Source: Pinus tabuliformis (taxonomy: Eukaryota > Streptophyta > Pinopsida > Pinales > Pinaceae). Taken from it: a DNA stretch of 64,000 nt. Where the stretch lies: contig CM062808.1 in NCBI GenBank assembly GCA_031772625.1, positions 140,470,605-140,534,604 of the forward strand, read 5' to 3'. This document shows, in pieces, positions 19,240-30,914 of this stretch. Numbering within the stretch: position 1 is the first letter of the stretch; every line of letters starts with the position of its first letter. The notes below the pieces were generated by a model that saw only the letters and a list, made by a program, of their open reading frames with translations, did not search any database and had not been told where the DNA came from. Position numbers and translations under genes: made by a program.

Positions 19240-19497
19240 TCCCTGACAATGATGCCAAAAAGTAATGAGCACCAGTATTGCAGCAAGAATGCTGCAACTC
19301 CTAGGGCTACCAACTTTAATTTATCAACCCGGGATTCATACAAACTTGTATGAATCCTGGGTTAATAAAGTAAAGTTGGTAGCCCCAAGAGTTGCAACAT
19401 TCTTGCTGCAATACTGGAACTCATCACTTTTTGGCGTCATTGCCAGGGAGGTGTATAAGTAATATGTGATTACTATTTTCTTTCTTCTATTTCTTAT
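19195..19497. repeat. Inverted repeat of two LTR-PBS-leader junctions
   Basis: Two arms of about 150 bp meet near 19348. The left arm is LTR end, PBS and leader on the minus strand; the right arm is the same on the plus strand (PBS TGGCGTCATTGCCAGGGA near 19434). Arm identity is nearly 90% by eye. The arms are not identical, so this is not a simple assembly fold-back. Confidence 0.8.
19240..19257 (-). other. E5a primer-binding site
   Basis: The minus strand reads TGGCATCATTGTCAGGGA, a decayed relative of the TGGCGCCGTTGCCGGGGA type known from Athila elements. It lies five bases from the LTR end. Confidence 0.65.
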
Positions 19498-22016
19498 TTG
19501 GAGCTTGCAAAAATCCTAACTTCCTCAAATCATATCACTCAAAATATAGTGAGACACGATCTGAAATTTGGACCCAAGATTCAATACGATTTCGTCTCAA
19601 ATGGGTTTTTGTTTTAGCTTATGAAACGTCGTAGAAAAAAGGTATGGAGAAAATTCCATGATGCCTTATTTGGAGCAGTGAAACCCTAAAATCCAAAGCT
19701 CTGATACCAAATATTATGAAACCAACTCACAAAAAGATAGAAAAGATAGATGAACACCTTAGAAATTATCCTCTTTGAGTGGGCAACCTCCTTTAAATTA
19801 CACAAATGAACAATTCTTGGATGATACAAATGACAAGACCTCTCTTCTATATATAGGAGTCTAAGGGGTCATAAAATAATCATAGCCGACATAACAATAA
19901 TAATGTAAGGGCACAATAATAACAATAGTGGGTTTCTATGGGGCACAATAATAACAATATGGGGACTACATGGGCACAACAATATAATAAGGGGGATGCA
20001 CTAATAACAATAATGGGTTACACTAGTAGTATAGGGACCTAACAGGTCTACTCATTGTCACTACTAAGCTAGCGATAGACTACTAATATTTTTCAAACCA
20101 GACTTCTGGATTCATAAGAAGCTTGATTACCAATGAGGGAAAGACAAATATACACTAAGAAAAAGCTTATCTATTATAGTAAGGAAAAAGACTGAAATCA
20201 AATGATAAAACGCACCATTTTCTAACTAACTACTAAGAGGATATGCTTTAAAAGAATGCTAAGTTAACATGTATGCAATCCTACATTCCTAAGAATGCAA
20301 ATTCAAAGCGTCAAATATTCTACCGTTGTGCATGTAAATGAATAAAATAAATATGTTTTTCTTAGTGTGAAAGTGTGAAAGCTAATATATTTTGGTGATG
20401 TGGCAAGTGGCTTAGGGATGATGGTGAATGGTCAAAAGGCTTGGGAGGAAAGTAGGGACCCTTTTCTATCTTCCTAGAGGATTTTTTCTCAATTTGGCCT
20501 CAAAACACGGCACTACAGGTAAACCTACAGGATGTCCTAATGCGTTCTAGAGGATGTCCTAAGAACCTGCAAGATCCCCTGCATTTCTGTAGGATACACC
20601 CGCGAGAAAAGGGATGGGTGTTGAAGGTTATTGAAGGCTTAGGGAAGTTGGTTGGTGGATGGAATGAGGCAAGGGGGTTCCTAGGACAACTTCATAACTC
20701 AAAACCAAAGTTGGGAGATGGTTGGATTTGCTCAACAAGCTTGGAGAAGTTTCCTTGTGAAATGATGAAATTGGTGAGGGTTTTAGTGAAATAAAGTGAG
20801 GACCATGTATGGATGAAGTTGGAATGAGGTCTCTAACTGTGAAATCTCTCTGTACTTCTGAAACACCTGCACTGCATCAAAAATTGACACTTACCCAAAA
20901 ATCATGCAAACAAGAAGAATTTCAATTATCTAAGGAAAATAGAATTTCATGAATTAGTTGTCTACTTCATGCATGAGGAAAACTTTGTAGAATAAAATGA
21001 AACCTGATGAGATCTAATGTAAGACTGAAGATAGAAGTAATGATAACTAGATCCTACTCTTGCAAACTGATCAAGTGCTGGTCTAAGCACAAAAAACCCT
21101 AAATTCCATGAGAAAGTAGAATTCTGTATTTTTGGGGCTGCATAGGAGTTCTTTCCTCAAACCATGATAGTTGAAGGAAGGAGTGAGGCCAAAACCACCT
21201 ACTGACAAATTTCTGATTTTCCTTTATCTCCTCTGAGCTACTTCTGAAGTAAAGCACAAATGGAATCAAACTAATAAGCAAACTAATCAAATCTACACTA
21301 CTTGGAATGAAATAATTCTAAAGACAATTCAACTATGAAATCAACTAAGCATACAAATACAAGAAGAGGAGCCTTTGCTACTAGGGTTGATCCCTAACCC
21401 AAGTGATTCAGACCTTTGAGTTAACTCAGTGTTGGATCAAGGAATTTCTCATTCTCATTATCAAAACAAAAAATTACATAACAATGTCTTCCACAAGTTT
21501 TGAACTCGAAAATGATTAGTGTTTCTACAAAAAAAAATCGAATCCTAATGAGGCTCTAGGCATATTTATTTATACCACTGAAGTCTCCAATGACTTCCTT
21601 AAATCTAGGGAGGCTCAACTCCCAAACTTGAGATAACCTAGCTCTCTAACATTCACTTTCTTGACTACCTTTTTATCTCCAGGACATGGTTACTTGTACT
21701 CCGACCTAGTGCGATTGATGGAGGAATATTCAAATGAGGGAGGAGTAAATGACGAGGATATACCTCCTAAAATTTCTCCTCTTTGTCTCATTCTAGTTTC
21801 AGCCCCTAATTAGCCAAAATTCCATGATTTTCTCTCACAAACTTGTAATGAATTCACATTAGTCCACTAGGAATAATATCTCACTTTTACTCATATTATT
21901 AAACAAAATACAATCAAAACATGTAATAAATTGTGAGAAGAGTTGATTTGACTAAGCTAGGATGTGGATTAAGGTCCATATAGTTACCTAATGATGAGGC
22001 TCATCATCAAGCCCCT
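19263..22016 (-). repeat. E5 LTR (3' LTR of E5b, and 5' LTR of E5a), interrupted
   Basis: Plus-strand limits are TAATGAGCAC (decayed TGATGAGCAC, 19263) and GGCTCATCA (22016). It is interrupted from about 19348 to 20044 by the inverted arm and a copia LTR; similarity to the 5' LTR resumes at 20045 and matches 57385-57507 and 63342-64000. LTR length without inserts is about 2.05 kb. On the minus strand a short purine tract (AGTAGGGGCTTGA) precedes the 22016 terminus. Short frames at 20540-20794 and 21099-21290 are not supported as genes. A cluster of TCCTGTAGGAT-like motifs lies at 20513-20592. Confidence 0.75.
19498..20044 (-). mobile_element. Copia-type 5' LTR with leader, fragment
   Basis: The minus strand begins TGTTAGGTCCC at 20044. 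A TATA-like CTATATATAG lies near 19848. The LTR ends around 19712-19717 and is followed by the PBS TGGTATCAGAGC (19709-19698, initiator tRNA-Met type) and about 200 bp of leader down to 19498, where it meets the inverted repeat. No coding region or second LTR. GGCACAATAATAACAA-type short repeats occur at 19910-20000. Confidence 0.65.
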
Positions 22017-22809
22017 ACTGAAAGTGTTGCTCATCCTCTGAGCAACTCAAACAATATCCATGTCCTTCATTGCTCTAGTGGCCTCCTTGACATCCCATGC
22101 TTATATTATAGTTTCCTCTTCTTATGCATAGAAACCTGCCTTCCTTTCTATCTCCTCCCACTACTTTCTTTCTTCCTCTTCCTTACTTCCATCCAAAATT
22201 CCTAAGAGTAGTGGTGGAATGAGTCTCAAGCAAATCCAATTGGCTTTGAGTATTTGGAGAGCTTGCTTTTACATGGGTGTCATGTTTAGTGCTTCTCTCA
22301 TTCCTTGAGGAGAGTGGTACTCTATGATTTTCAAACTGTAGGGAAAAGCATCCATCTCTTTTGGAAATCTTGTATGCTGTCATCCCCTAATAACCTGAAC
22401 ATATCCTCAAAGTGTGTGATTTTTTGCTCTGGGCAGCAAGGTACCTGGGTGCAGGTTGAGGGTCATTTGCAATCAAGTTATGTGTGTTGATGAAAGCCAT
22501 TGGATTTGACTGCTCAGCGCTTATCATGAGGAGTTTTGTTTCTTCCCCTGCCATTTTTTTCTTCATTTTTGAAGCCCTTGCTTCCTCATGGTTCATCGAT
22601 GATGCCAAAGTCATCAACTATAAGTCCCCTAGTTTTGAATTAGGGTCCCATACATTCATATCTGTCAAGGCTAAATTATGTAGGTAGAAATCAAACAGTT
22701 TAGCCATATCCTCCAATGTGCTTTGATCACAAATATCAATGACCTATCTATAATCCTAGAATAGCATAGTGCCTCTTTGTGCTAGGGTCTTGATTTGGAA
22801 CTGAAACCA
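22017..22809 (-). other. E5b region between the 3' ORF and the 3' LTR
   Basis: Non-coding or decayed; a short purine-rich tract lies next to the LTR (22017-22035). Short frames on both strands (for example 22387-22617 and 22484-22687) have no protein-like features. Confidence 0.5.
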
Positions 22810-24048
22810 TTATTCCTTAAGGTATAATACATACGACTTAGCTAGCATCCTACACCGGATTGCCTTTAAGGATAGACTGGCCATGGATGCCAATTGATTA
22901 TGTCTTTCTGGCAGTTGTCCTGTTAACCATGCATGTTCTACCTCCAACTGAGCTTTCATCATTGCCTCTCTGTTCCTTAGGCTGCTCAGTTCTCTGCCCA
23001 TCTCTTTAATGTTTTCCTCCATGTGACCTATGTCCTCCACTCCTTTGGATTTGGAAATCTGCATCCATCTATGTGTTCTTGTCCTTTCTTTCTCTAGCTC
23101 AAAGAACCAGGGGATGGAAAATTTGTGTGGAATGACCCTACCCCCTTCAATAAATATGTAGTAGGAGTCAAGGTTAGGTTGAGCACTAGGTTCCCTCAAT
23201 TCTGGATCCTCCTTCTTTGTTTCTTGCTGCATACTCCCTTCTTTATCCAATTTTTGAGTTTCTTGTAAGCTTAGCATAGTTTCCTGTAGGATTTCCTCTT
23301 CTTCCTTCTAGGTCCTTCTATATATCCTGTAGGATGCCTTTTCCTTTGGATGAGGCAGATCTAGTCATAAGCCTTCTCACATAAGTGACAGGAGATTTGG
23401 GAGAGGCTTGTCCTGGTGATCCTTCTCCTTGAGTTTTCATAAGAGGAGCCATCTTCTCCTACTATTTGAGTGAGTCTTCAATAACAATAGGAACCTTGGT
23501 GGGAGTTTGAGGTTTTCCCCACCTTATTCTTGTACTTTTTCTTGTCCTAAAGTATAATGGAGTTTTTCTCTTTCTTTTCCCTTTTTGTTTGATAGGGGTA
23601 CTAAGGGCAGTGAGGGCAGTTGCTACCTCTTTCTCAGTGGGTTTTGGAGATATCGTAGGTGATTCCTCCTTGCCTTCTTCCTCCCCTTTTCCATTTTCCT
23701 TTTCACTCTAGTCTTTCTGCTCTTCTTCTCCCTCTAGTTCCTCACTCTGTTCATTAGCTTCCTCCTTTGAATCCTCTTCTATCTCTTCACCGCTTTCCTT
23801 CTCCTTTTCTTCCTCTTCTATTTCCTTTTCATCCCTCTTTGTTTATTTTTCCTCCTTTTCAGTTTCTTCTTCATCCCTTTCACTGGTAGTGGGGCTCTTG
23901 TCATATTCAAGGGATTTTATATCTTCCTATGTCTGCATGTCTCTAAAAGTTTCCCATGTGATAACGATTTTGAGGCTTTGGAGGGTATCTTTTATGATAA
24001 GTCTAATTAACCCATTATGGGCTAGTTGTTGATGGTTTCCTTCTTGCA
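22810..24048 (-). pseudogene. E5b 3' ORF, C-terminal part
   Basis: Continuation of the frame at 43044-43480 and 31963-32077. 24048 back to about 23350 encodes a helical end of the globular region (LIRLIIKDTLQSLKIVITWE), then a very acidic segment and a basic KQKGKRKRK block. After a frame change the last 155 codons (22810-23277) form a coiled coil (MEENIKEMGRELSSLRNREA) with VIPHKFSIPWFFELEKERTR just before it. At least four in-frame stops (mostly TAG) and one frameshift are present. The layout (globular, charged linker, coiled coil) resembles the U3 ORFs of E1 and E7. Its place after integrase and before the 3' LTR is where Athila elements carry an extra ORF; I see no signal peptide or membrane segment to support an envelope role. 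Confidence 0.65.
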
Positions 24049-24053
24049 CCTTC
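24049..24053. repeat. E6 target-site duplication, left copy
   Basis: CCTTC, identical to 31958-31962 at the other end of E6. Confidence 0.9.
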
Positions 24054-25095
24054 TGTTGTGGGGAAAAATGCCTATGCGGGACGATCCTATCCACCTAAGG
24101 TGTGATAGTGCCTTAGCAACAAACAGAAACAGCTATTCTAGTATTCTTCCTTTATGAATTAAGAATGAAGAGAGATGGATGGACTAACCGGTGTCTTCCA
24201 TTTGTCCCTCGATCCGGTTTCTCTTCTCTTTGAGAGTTCCCAGCTACTTGCCTTCTCGATCGCCCAGCTTCACCAAGTTCCTGCAAGATCACAAGAGGGA
24301 AAACTACACAAAGACATAGATTCATATTCATAACTAGTTCAGGATTAGAAATAAACTAAACATACTAATGCAATCATACATCAAAGACACATCAGCATGT
24401 AGGAGAAACTCAAATAGCTTTATTGATGAAATAACAAGGTTCAGGAGGAGATACAACCAAGAGAGTTCCAATCCAGCATCTACCTCCCAGCGAATGAAAT
24501 CCTTTCTTCACCTCCCTTCAAAGCATAAAGCACCCAATGATTACAATCTCAAACCAATAGCAATTCTTTGCAATATCCAAATTCCAGCCTCTAGATCTCA
24601 TGGAGGAGAGATCCATATATAGATGTTTGGAGAGAGGATGAGTCAGCTTGAGATCTGACTAGTGTCCTATCTCTCTGTTAGTTCTTGCTTCCACTTGGAG
24701 ACTAAGAGCCTCTTACTCATCACTTAGTCGAACTCAGCAAGGCAAGTGTCATGGAGGAAGATTCTGGAAGCTTCCACAGTCTTTACACCTCGCACAAAGG
24801 ACCCTGCCATTTGTCATTTCCCGCTCAATGCACCCTGGTAGTGCATTTGGGTGCGTTGCAACGCACCTAGCTAGTGTACTGGGGTGCTTTGCAACGCAGG
24901 TGGCCAGTGGAGCCACTGAAATGATCCTGATTTGACTTGTTTTTGAGCAGTTTCTGGTGGAGAACTTCTGTGAATTGTTGTGGTTTGCTGGCCTTGTTCC
25001 TCTAGGGGTAGGAACAACATGTTTAGGGACTTTGGATCCCTTGGATTATGGACATTTCATGCTTAGAGCTGTAAGGTACAAAAATGTCTATAACA
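24054..25095 (-). repeat. E6 3' LTR
   Basis: The minus strand reads TGTTATAGACATTTTTG...CCCCACAACA. The core promoter CTATATATG is at 24614-24622. An 18-bp perfect palindrome GGTGCGTTGCAACGCACC lies at 24850-24867. The short frame at 24368-24622 is not supported. Confidence 0.9.
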
Positions 25096-25108
25096 GTTGC
25101 CCCCTAAA
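25096..25108 (-). other. E6 polypurine tract
   Basis: TTTAGGGGGCAAC on the minus strand, adjoining the 3' LTR. The same motif occurs in E4 (16645-16656). Confidence 0.7.
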
Positions 25109-27613
25109 GTATGAGGCTGTTTATCGGGTGAAATGCTTTATTAGGAGGATCCGAAGTTCTTTCAATGCTAGGAGGAGACCTGTAATACAATACAATACAA
25201 TACATTATTTTCATACTGTTTTCATGATCTAGCTGAGGCGGGCATTCCCATGCTCAGCTTTATAAATTCATTTTCATGTACATAGGACAGACAATCGTCT
25301 GATGATAGACTGATGATTCTGAAAGAGCCATCATCCTTTTGGTAGGATGATTATTTGTGCTGCAAAGCTGTACATTTCCATGTCTTTATTTTCCTGAATA
25401 TATATCGTAGCCCGGATGGATGAAACTAGATCCGGGGTCTTCAATCTCGTCCGATCTTCACCCTAAGTACAAGTCGATCCATGTGAGAATTGCTCTGAAA
25501 TCGAACATGGAAAGACATCGCTTGATTACCAGTCAATGATGTAAACTGTTAACAAGCGCGAGAGGAATCACCGATAATGATGATGACCCTCAAGGTACTG
25601 CAGTACAATTCACGTGGTGTGAATAGAGGACTTGGCGTCGAACACCACGCAAAATCTTTCGGTCGAAGGTCATTGATGTATACCTGTCGCCGGAAGTGAG
25701 AAACTTGCCATTGAGGCATGCAAGCTTCAAAGTACTGAAGGGGGTGTTCCTAGATCAACTTCTTGGATAATGAGCTGATGTCGACAAGAAGCGATCCATC
25801 AAAGGAGGGCCTTGATGAATCCCACATCAATGACACGGAACGGAGCTAATGATTTTGATGGAGGTGAAAACGATCTGATGATATATGATTTAGGGTGGCG
25901 GTCATGAAAGAGTATAATGTATGGTAGTGGATGGACACAGGTGACTTCTCTGAACGACTTCTCTTGAGCATATGGCGAAACTTATGTGATGGATCGGTAG
26001 CATTTACCGCAAATATGGATGGTATGGCGAGACCATGGTGATGTGACCAGTGAATGAAACAACCCAACCCGATTGTGGTACGGAGGAAAAGTGTCATGTT
26101 CAAGAGTGACTTGCTACCATCAAAGTTTCTTTGAGTTTCTCCCAATTTTCCCCAGTCATTGCTGACCAGTACCTCTTTATTTTTGTCAAGCTTGAGGAGG
26201 ATAACATATGCTTGTTCTATAATTTGCCCTTCGGGCAAACCCATCACTATGTTTTAACGAGCCTAGCGATAGTGAAACTCGTTCTCGTCTAAAGACAAGT
26301 TTGTCGCTATTTAATGCATTTAACGAGTGTAACGACAAGGATAACTCGGTCCTTTTCATTTTTAGAGAGTCTGAAAAGGTACATAAAGTTAACTCCAAAA
26401 GTCCTTTTTCGTCATCTAATCCCTTAAGTCCAAAAAAGTATAAAACAATACAGAAGGGATGAATTTTCGATATCTTTAACGAGCCGAATAAAACAAGTGC
26501 TTGATCCTTTTGTGCAATGATCCCTCAGGTCGAAAAAGATTAAAATCTAGAGGAGGGATAGCTCTTCCGGTCACTTTAACGAGCTGGAAGGCCAAAACTC
26601 GGCAATCTTTTCATATTTTACGAGTCAGATGAAAAGAGCTTAAAGAAGACTCGTCTTTTGAGCAACGAGTGATAAAATGGGTAGCAGCTGATTCCAGGTA
26701 AAGTTTGGAATTTTCCAATCATGGCAGTGTCACAAGGATGGCTAATGAAATCACTCTTCGCAGCTGTTCCTCAAAATGGGTAAACAATCATATGGAGGTG
26801 AATGATCAGCCAATGGAAAAGTGGAGGTGATGGGCAAACACGACCAAGGCTTTAATGGCTGAAAAAATGGTGCATTCACGGTGGTTATTTACCGGAATAG
26901 TTCATTTTTTAACGAGCTTAAACGCGGGTGGAAACATTTTCTCGATCTTATGTTTATTTTTTAACGAGCATGAACTATGTGTTAAAACTGCTCGAATCTT
27001 GCGTTTATTTTTTAACGAGCATGAACTGTGTGCTAAAATTGCTCGAATAATCCAGTCATATGATAAGAATGTCTCTTTGAAGATTCTATTTTTTATGGAG
27101 CTTCATCTTACAAAGCTTTGCTCCGGATCCTTTCGTTATGCAAGTTTGGAAACGACTAATCCTACGAGTTTAAAGGGTTAGACCTACGGGTTTAAAGGGA
27201 GGACCTAAAAATTTAAAAAATAAATAGCCGCCCTTGCTTGCACTCCAAAAGGTTTGCATGCCCCCAGGTATAAAACAGAGTTTCAAGGTTACCTCTACTT
27301 CACTTCCGCCAAAACAATTGTTTTACCGAGAGAGGCCTACCTCTTTCAGGTCACCCAAAGATTGTTCTGTTAATCTTTCAAACAAAACACTTCTTCGGCG
27401 ATGTCTACCGAGATAAACAAAGGTGAGCGACGATGCCCGCCAACTCACATGACTTTGACAAAAGAATCCTATTCTAGAATAACCCCTCTTCCAACCACGG
27501 ACGGGGTACAGACTAGTCATATTCTCCCGCGGAAACCTACCCTATACCCAGAGTTTTCCTGCCGAAGCAGACCAGGACGCATGCCCCCTGGGTTCCAGTC
27601 ATATCCTTCCGGA
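25109..27613 (-). other. E6 3' non-coding region with repeated TTTTAACGAGC motifs
   Basis: 2.5 kb without a convincing protein frame. The motif (T)TTTAACGAGC recurs at 26252, 26318, 26473, 26573, 26905, 26955 and 27005; the last two are within a 52-bp tandem duplication (about 26947-27049). A further copy is at 29323-29336. Conservation of this region with E4 despite absence of coding suggests a role in cis. Confidence 0.65.
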
Positions 27614-29182
27614 TTACTCACGCTCATCGGGAGGATGGACCGTGGGTTGATACATTTCTTGAGCGAAGAGACCATTTAGGGATGGTATATGACTATTTGC
27701 GATGCGTGATCCAGGAAATGAAAGTTGGTCCACGAGCTTGACCATTCTTCCTTCGTGCGGAAAACACATTACTCTAAAGAGTGAGGAGACTATAGCTCCG
27801 ATGCAATAAATATAGTCTCGTCCAACGAGTAGGTTATAATCCAAGGGTCCTTGAACGACCATCACGTTCATTTGAATGGTCTTCCCTTTCAATGTTATTG
27901 GCACATTGGGAAGAATCGCTAAAGGTCGACTGGTTCCTTTATCAAAGCCTGTTAGATTTCTCATCTCAGGCAAAAGCGATGGCGAACCAAGCGCTTTCCA
28001 AGCAGTAGAGGAAAGGATACTCACAGAAGCCCCCTCATCAATGATGGTACCATCCATGACCATTCTATATATTTGGACGATAATTCTGAATGGTATACTT
28101 GCTGGTAAGTGGGGTCTGCCTAGTTGATTCCAGTTGAAGGAGACAACTAGGTTGCTTGGAGGTGGGACCGAGCATACGGCCGGGTATGACTCTGACGAAG
28201 TTCCTTCCTGCGATAAAGGAATGGTCAAACTGCCCCCTTGTTCGTCGGAGTCTGTGTTGATGAAGAGAATTTGGACGGTGTCGTCTTTATTCCCTTCTGT
28301 GATGGTATCATTCGAAGATAGCACCTCTGAAGGCAAGACCGGGTCAACTGTCACCTCGAACTTTTTACTTTCATTAGGTATGGATTCAGATGGTTTATCC
28401 TCAATGATAGGTGCTTCGGCTGACCACCTGAGCGGGCCAACCGGGTTTTCAACTGGTGAAGGACTTGGCAGGAGTTTTTGATATCCAGGAGGGAGTCGTG
28501 CTGGTAAAACCGGGTGATCCTCCAAAACTCTTTTAGCCTCATCTAAGAAGGGACAATGGCGGATGGCATGGTCACCTTCACACAGTTTGCAGGGAAATCT
28601 AGCTTTCCCTCTCTGTCTTGTGGCTTCACTTTCACTAGTTGACGGTGTGCTGTCAACATGGCTATCAGAGGTTGACGCCACCGAATTGTGCAAGCGGGGA
28701 GACTAGTCCCTTAGTATCTGAGGGATGCAAGGACAATCTCTGTGAAATTGGTCTCCCTTGCATATGACACATGGCGATTTAGGCCTGGTCAGTGCAGTGT
28801 GTGGATTTTCGTTAGACACCATTCGTTTGCCCCCAGCCGCCTTTAGCTCCTTCTTCTTCTTCTCTTTCTTCTTCTTTTCCTTCTTCTCCTTAGGAGCTTG
28901 GCTTTTGGCTTTGCCAGCTCCATCAAGCGAAGAGGAAGGAGGAGAGGAAGAATTAGAGGAAGTGGAAGGCTAGTTGGTAACTCTGGACTGATCTAACTGC
29001 TGATTCGATTGTTCAGGAATAGTGGTGTTTTGAACAACATTGGTTGAGAAGAGCCAGACAGGCAAGCCGATTGTCAGTCCTGGAAGCGACAAAGTGGCCA
29101 TATGGGGTGCTCCAACATCTCCCCAAGAGGAGAAGGGACTAGGATTTCCACCAAGGGGAATTCCTTGGTTGGAGGGCTCCAT
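27614..29182 (-). pseudogene. E6 zinc-knuckle and protease-like protein
   Basis: 523 codons in one frame from ATG 29182, with TAG at 28970-28972 and 28703-28705 as the only interruptions. The N-terminal 70 residues are Pro/Gly-rich. A Lys-rich segment (KEKKEKKKKEKKKELKAAGG) and a zinc-knuckle-like CVICKGDQFHRDC follow. After the second TAG come CKLCEGDHAIRHC (CX2CX3HX4C) and a retropepsin-like domain with IIDEGASVSIL, where the usual D-T/S-G is D-E-G, and LVGRDYIYC near the flap/end. Capsid and pol are missing. The protein may bind RNA. Protease activity is doubtful with Glu at the Ser/Thr position unless this family tolerates it. Confidence 0.7.
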
Positions 29183-30893
29183 TTTCTCAACTGAAAGATC
29201 AACGCGGGAATAAGGGTGATTAGTATTCCGTTTAAAATAAATTTTAATGATGCTTTAGACACAACTTGTTTTTTCAATTTTAAAGAGTCGAGAAAAATAA
29301 AAGATGACTCTAGTCGCCTTCGATGTTTTAACGAGCCCGAAGTGACAAATGCTTGGATGGAATTTTTCTGTTATAGAGTCTGAAAAAGGCCAAAAGGAAC
29401 TGCTCTGGAGATCTAGGTAGAGGGTGTGCCAAACCAATCACAAAACTGCAGAATACGTTTTATGGTACGGCAGTCAATCTTCCTGAATGCTGTGTTCAGT
29501 GCATTGTGATCAGTAGGGCGGTCGACACGGCTTCCTAAGGATAAAGGTTTTAAGCCTATAGGGGTCTCCCAATATATACTCGACGGTACGTGGGAGCACA
29601 ATCCGTACTGGCACTTTTGGTCCCTCGGGAGGAATCACCCAACCATCAGTGAGGCCAACAGATACCAGGTTTTACGATGCCGGAACACGTCTCTAGCCTA
29701 GACCTATATGTTGTGCGTTAAGTTACAAAACGTTATTAAGTTCATTTAGTTTATTTTATGTTGATCTTTCTTAGAAGTTTGCCTTTTGAGGTTCACCACG
29801 AGATGTAGATACAATTCCTAAATGCAATCTAAAAGATGATAAGCAAATCTTTATCTCTTTTTTCAACAATGAAAATCCTAGCTACAAGGGGAAAAGAAAG
29901 ACACCATCTTTCCTCAAAGAGCAATCAGCACACTCTAAATGCACTTTTCCTAAATCAAGCATACAAACTATCAATATGCAAATGCACAATGCATGTGTTT
30001 GTTTCTCGCTTTCTTAATATTGATGCCTAAAAAGAAAGTTTTTGCACAACTTTGAATTTGCTTTTAAATGACAACTACAAACAAGTTTACTTTTTCGAAA
30101 TCAAAAAGGGTAGAAGAGATTACAACACTTTACGATTTTCGAAGTAAACACTTGTTTCGACACTTAAAAGAGACAAACTCAAACCAAAAGCAAAAGTAAA
30201 TGTATAACCAACTGTAAAACAGCCAATGAACTCTCTCCTAAGACCACAATCAACAGATCTGAATCAAGGGCTACAGTATGACTATTTCACTCTTGCAATG
30301 GAAAACTGTAAATGACGCCACAAACACATAAAAACACTCACAGTCTTTTTGTACAAAGGAGGCGGAATTAAGGCAGAGAAAAGGGGTTATCAGACAGGTT
30401 CCTATGCTGGTTACAGGCTACAAAAATCAGAGATCAAAACAAGGCAAAATAGAGCAAAGAACCCCAGCTGCACAAGGCATAAGTTGGATCAACGCACCTG
30501 TATAACAAAGAAACTAAATTGCAGCGCAGGTAGCCCTCTCGGGACCTGCGTTGAAATGCAGAGTCTCTTCACAGAGCCTGCGCTGGAGCAGAAACGAGAG
30601 TTCTCTCCGGGTTCTGGGTCACGATTTGCAGTTTAATCTATAGTTTCAAGCCAAATAAAAGCAACAAGCAAGGTACAATCAAAGGGATGATTTGAAGGAG
30701 GGCTAAGATCTATCACAAAGGATCATCAAATCATTTGTGAGTCCATTGTTCAGATCATAGACAAATCCAGTGATTGGATCAAAGCAGCAGTTGTCTACTT
30801 TGCATCTGAAAATAGCAGATGCAATTCGATTGCTGCTCTTGAGTCTATGAAACAAACAATGATAGAAACACAAATAAAATGATTAAATAGATC
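29183..30893 (-). other. E6 leader between PBS and coding frame
   Basis: 1.7 kb, mostly AT-rich, with no supported ORF. A GC-rich stem-loop (CGCAGGT 30525-30531 with ACCTGCG 30544-30550, extended by CCC/GGG) and related GCGCAGG/CCTGCGC words lie at 30490-30600, about 350 nt after the PBS. This is a candidate packaging or dimerisation structure. Confidence 0.5.
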
Positions 30894-30911
30894 TCCCCAG
30901 CGGAGTCGCCA
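30894..30911 (-). other. E6 primer-binding site
   Basis: TGGCGACTCCGCTGGGGA on the minus strand, three bases after the 5' LTR. It has one difference from the E1 PBS. Confidence 0.88.
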
Positions 30912-30914
30912 ATT

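Noticed and set aside
24368-24622. 84-codon plus-strand frame in the E6 LTR
   Set aside because: Antisense to the LTR promoter region; no protein features.
27876-28481. Two plus-strand frames of 83 and 115 codons
   Set aside because: Antisense of the E6 knuckle/protease-like protein; no motifs.
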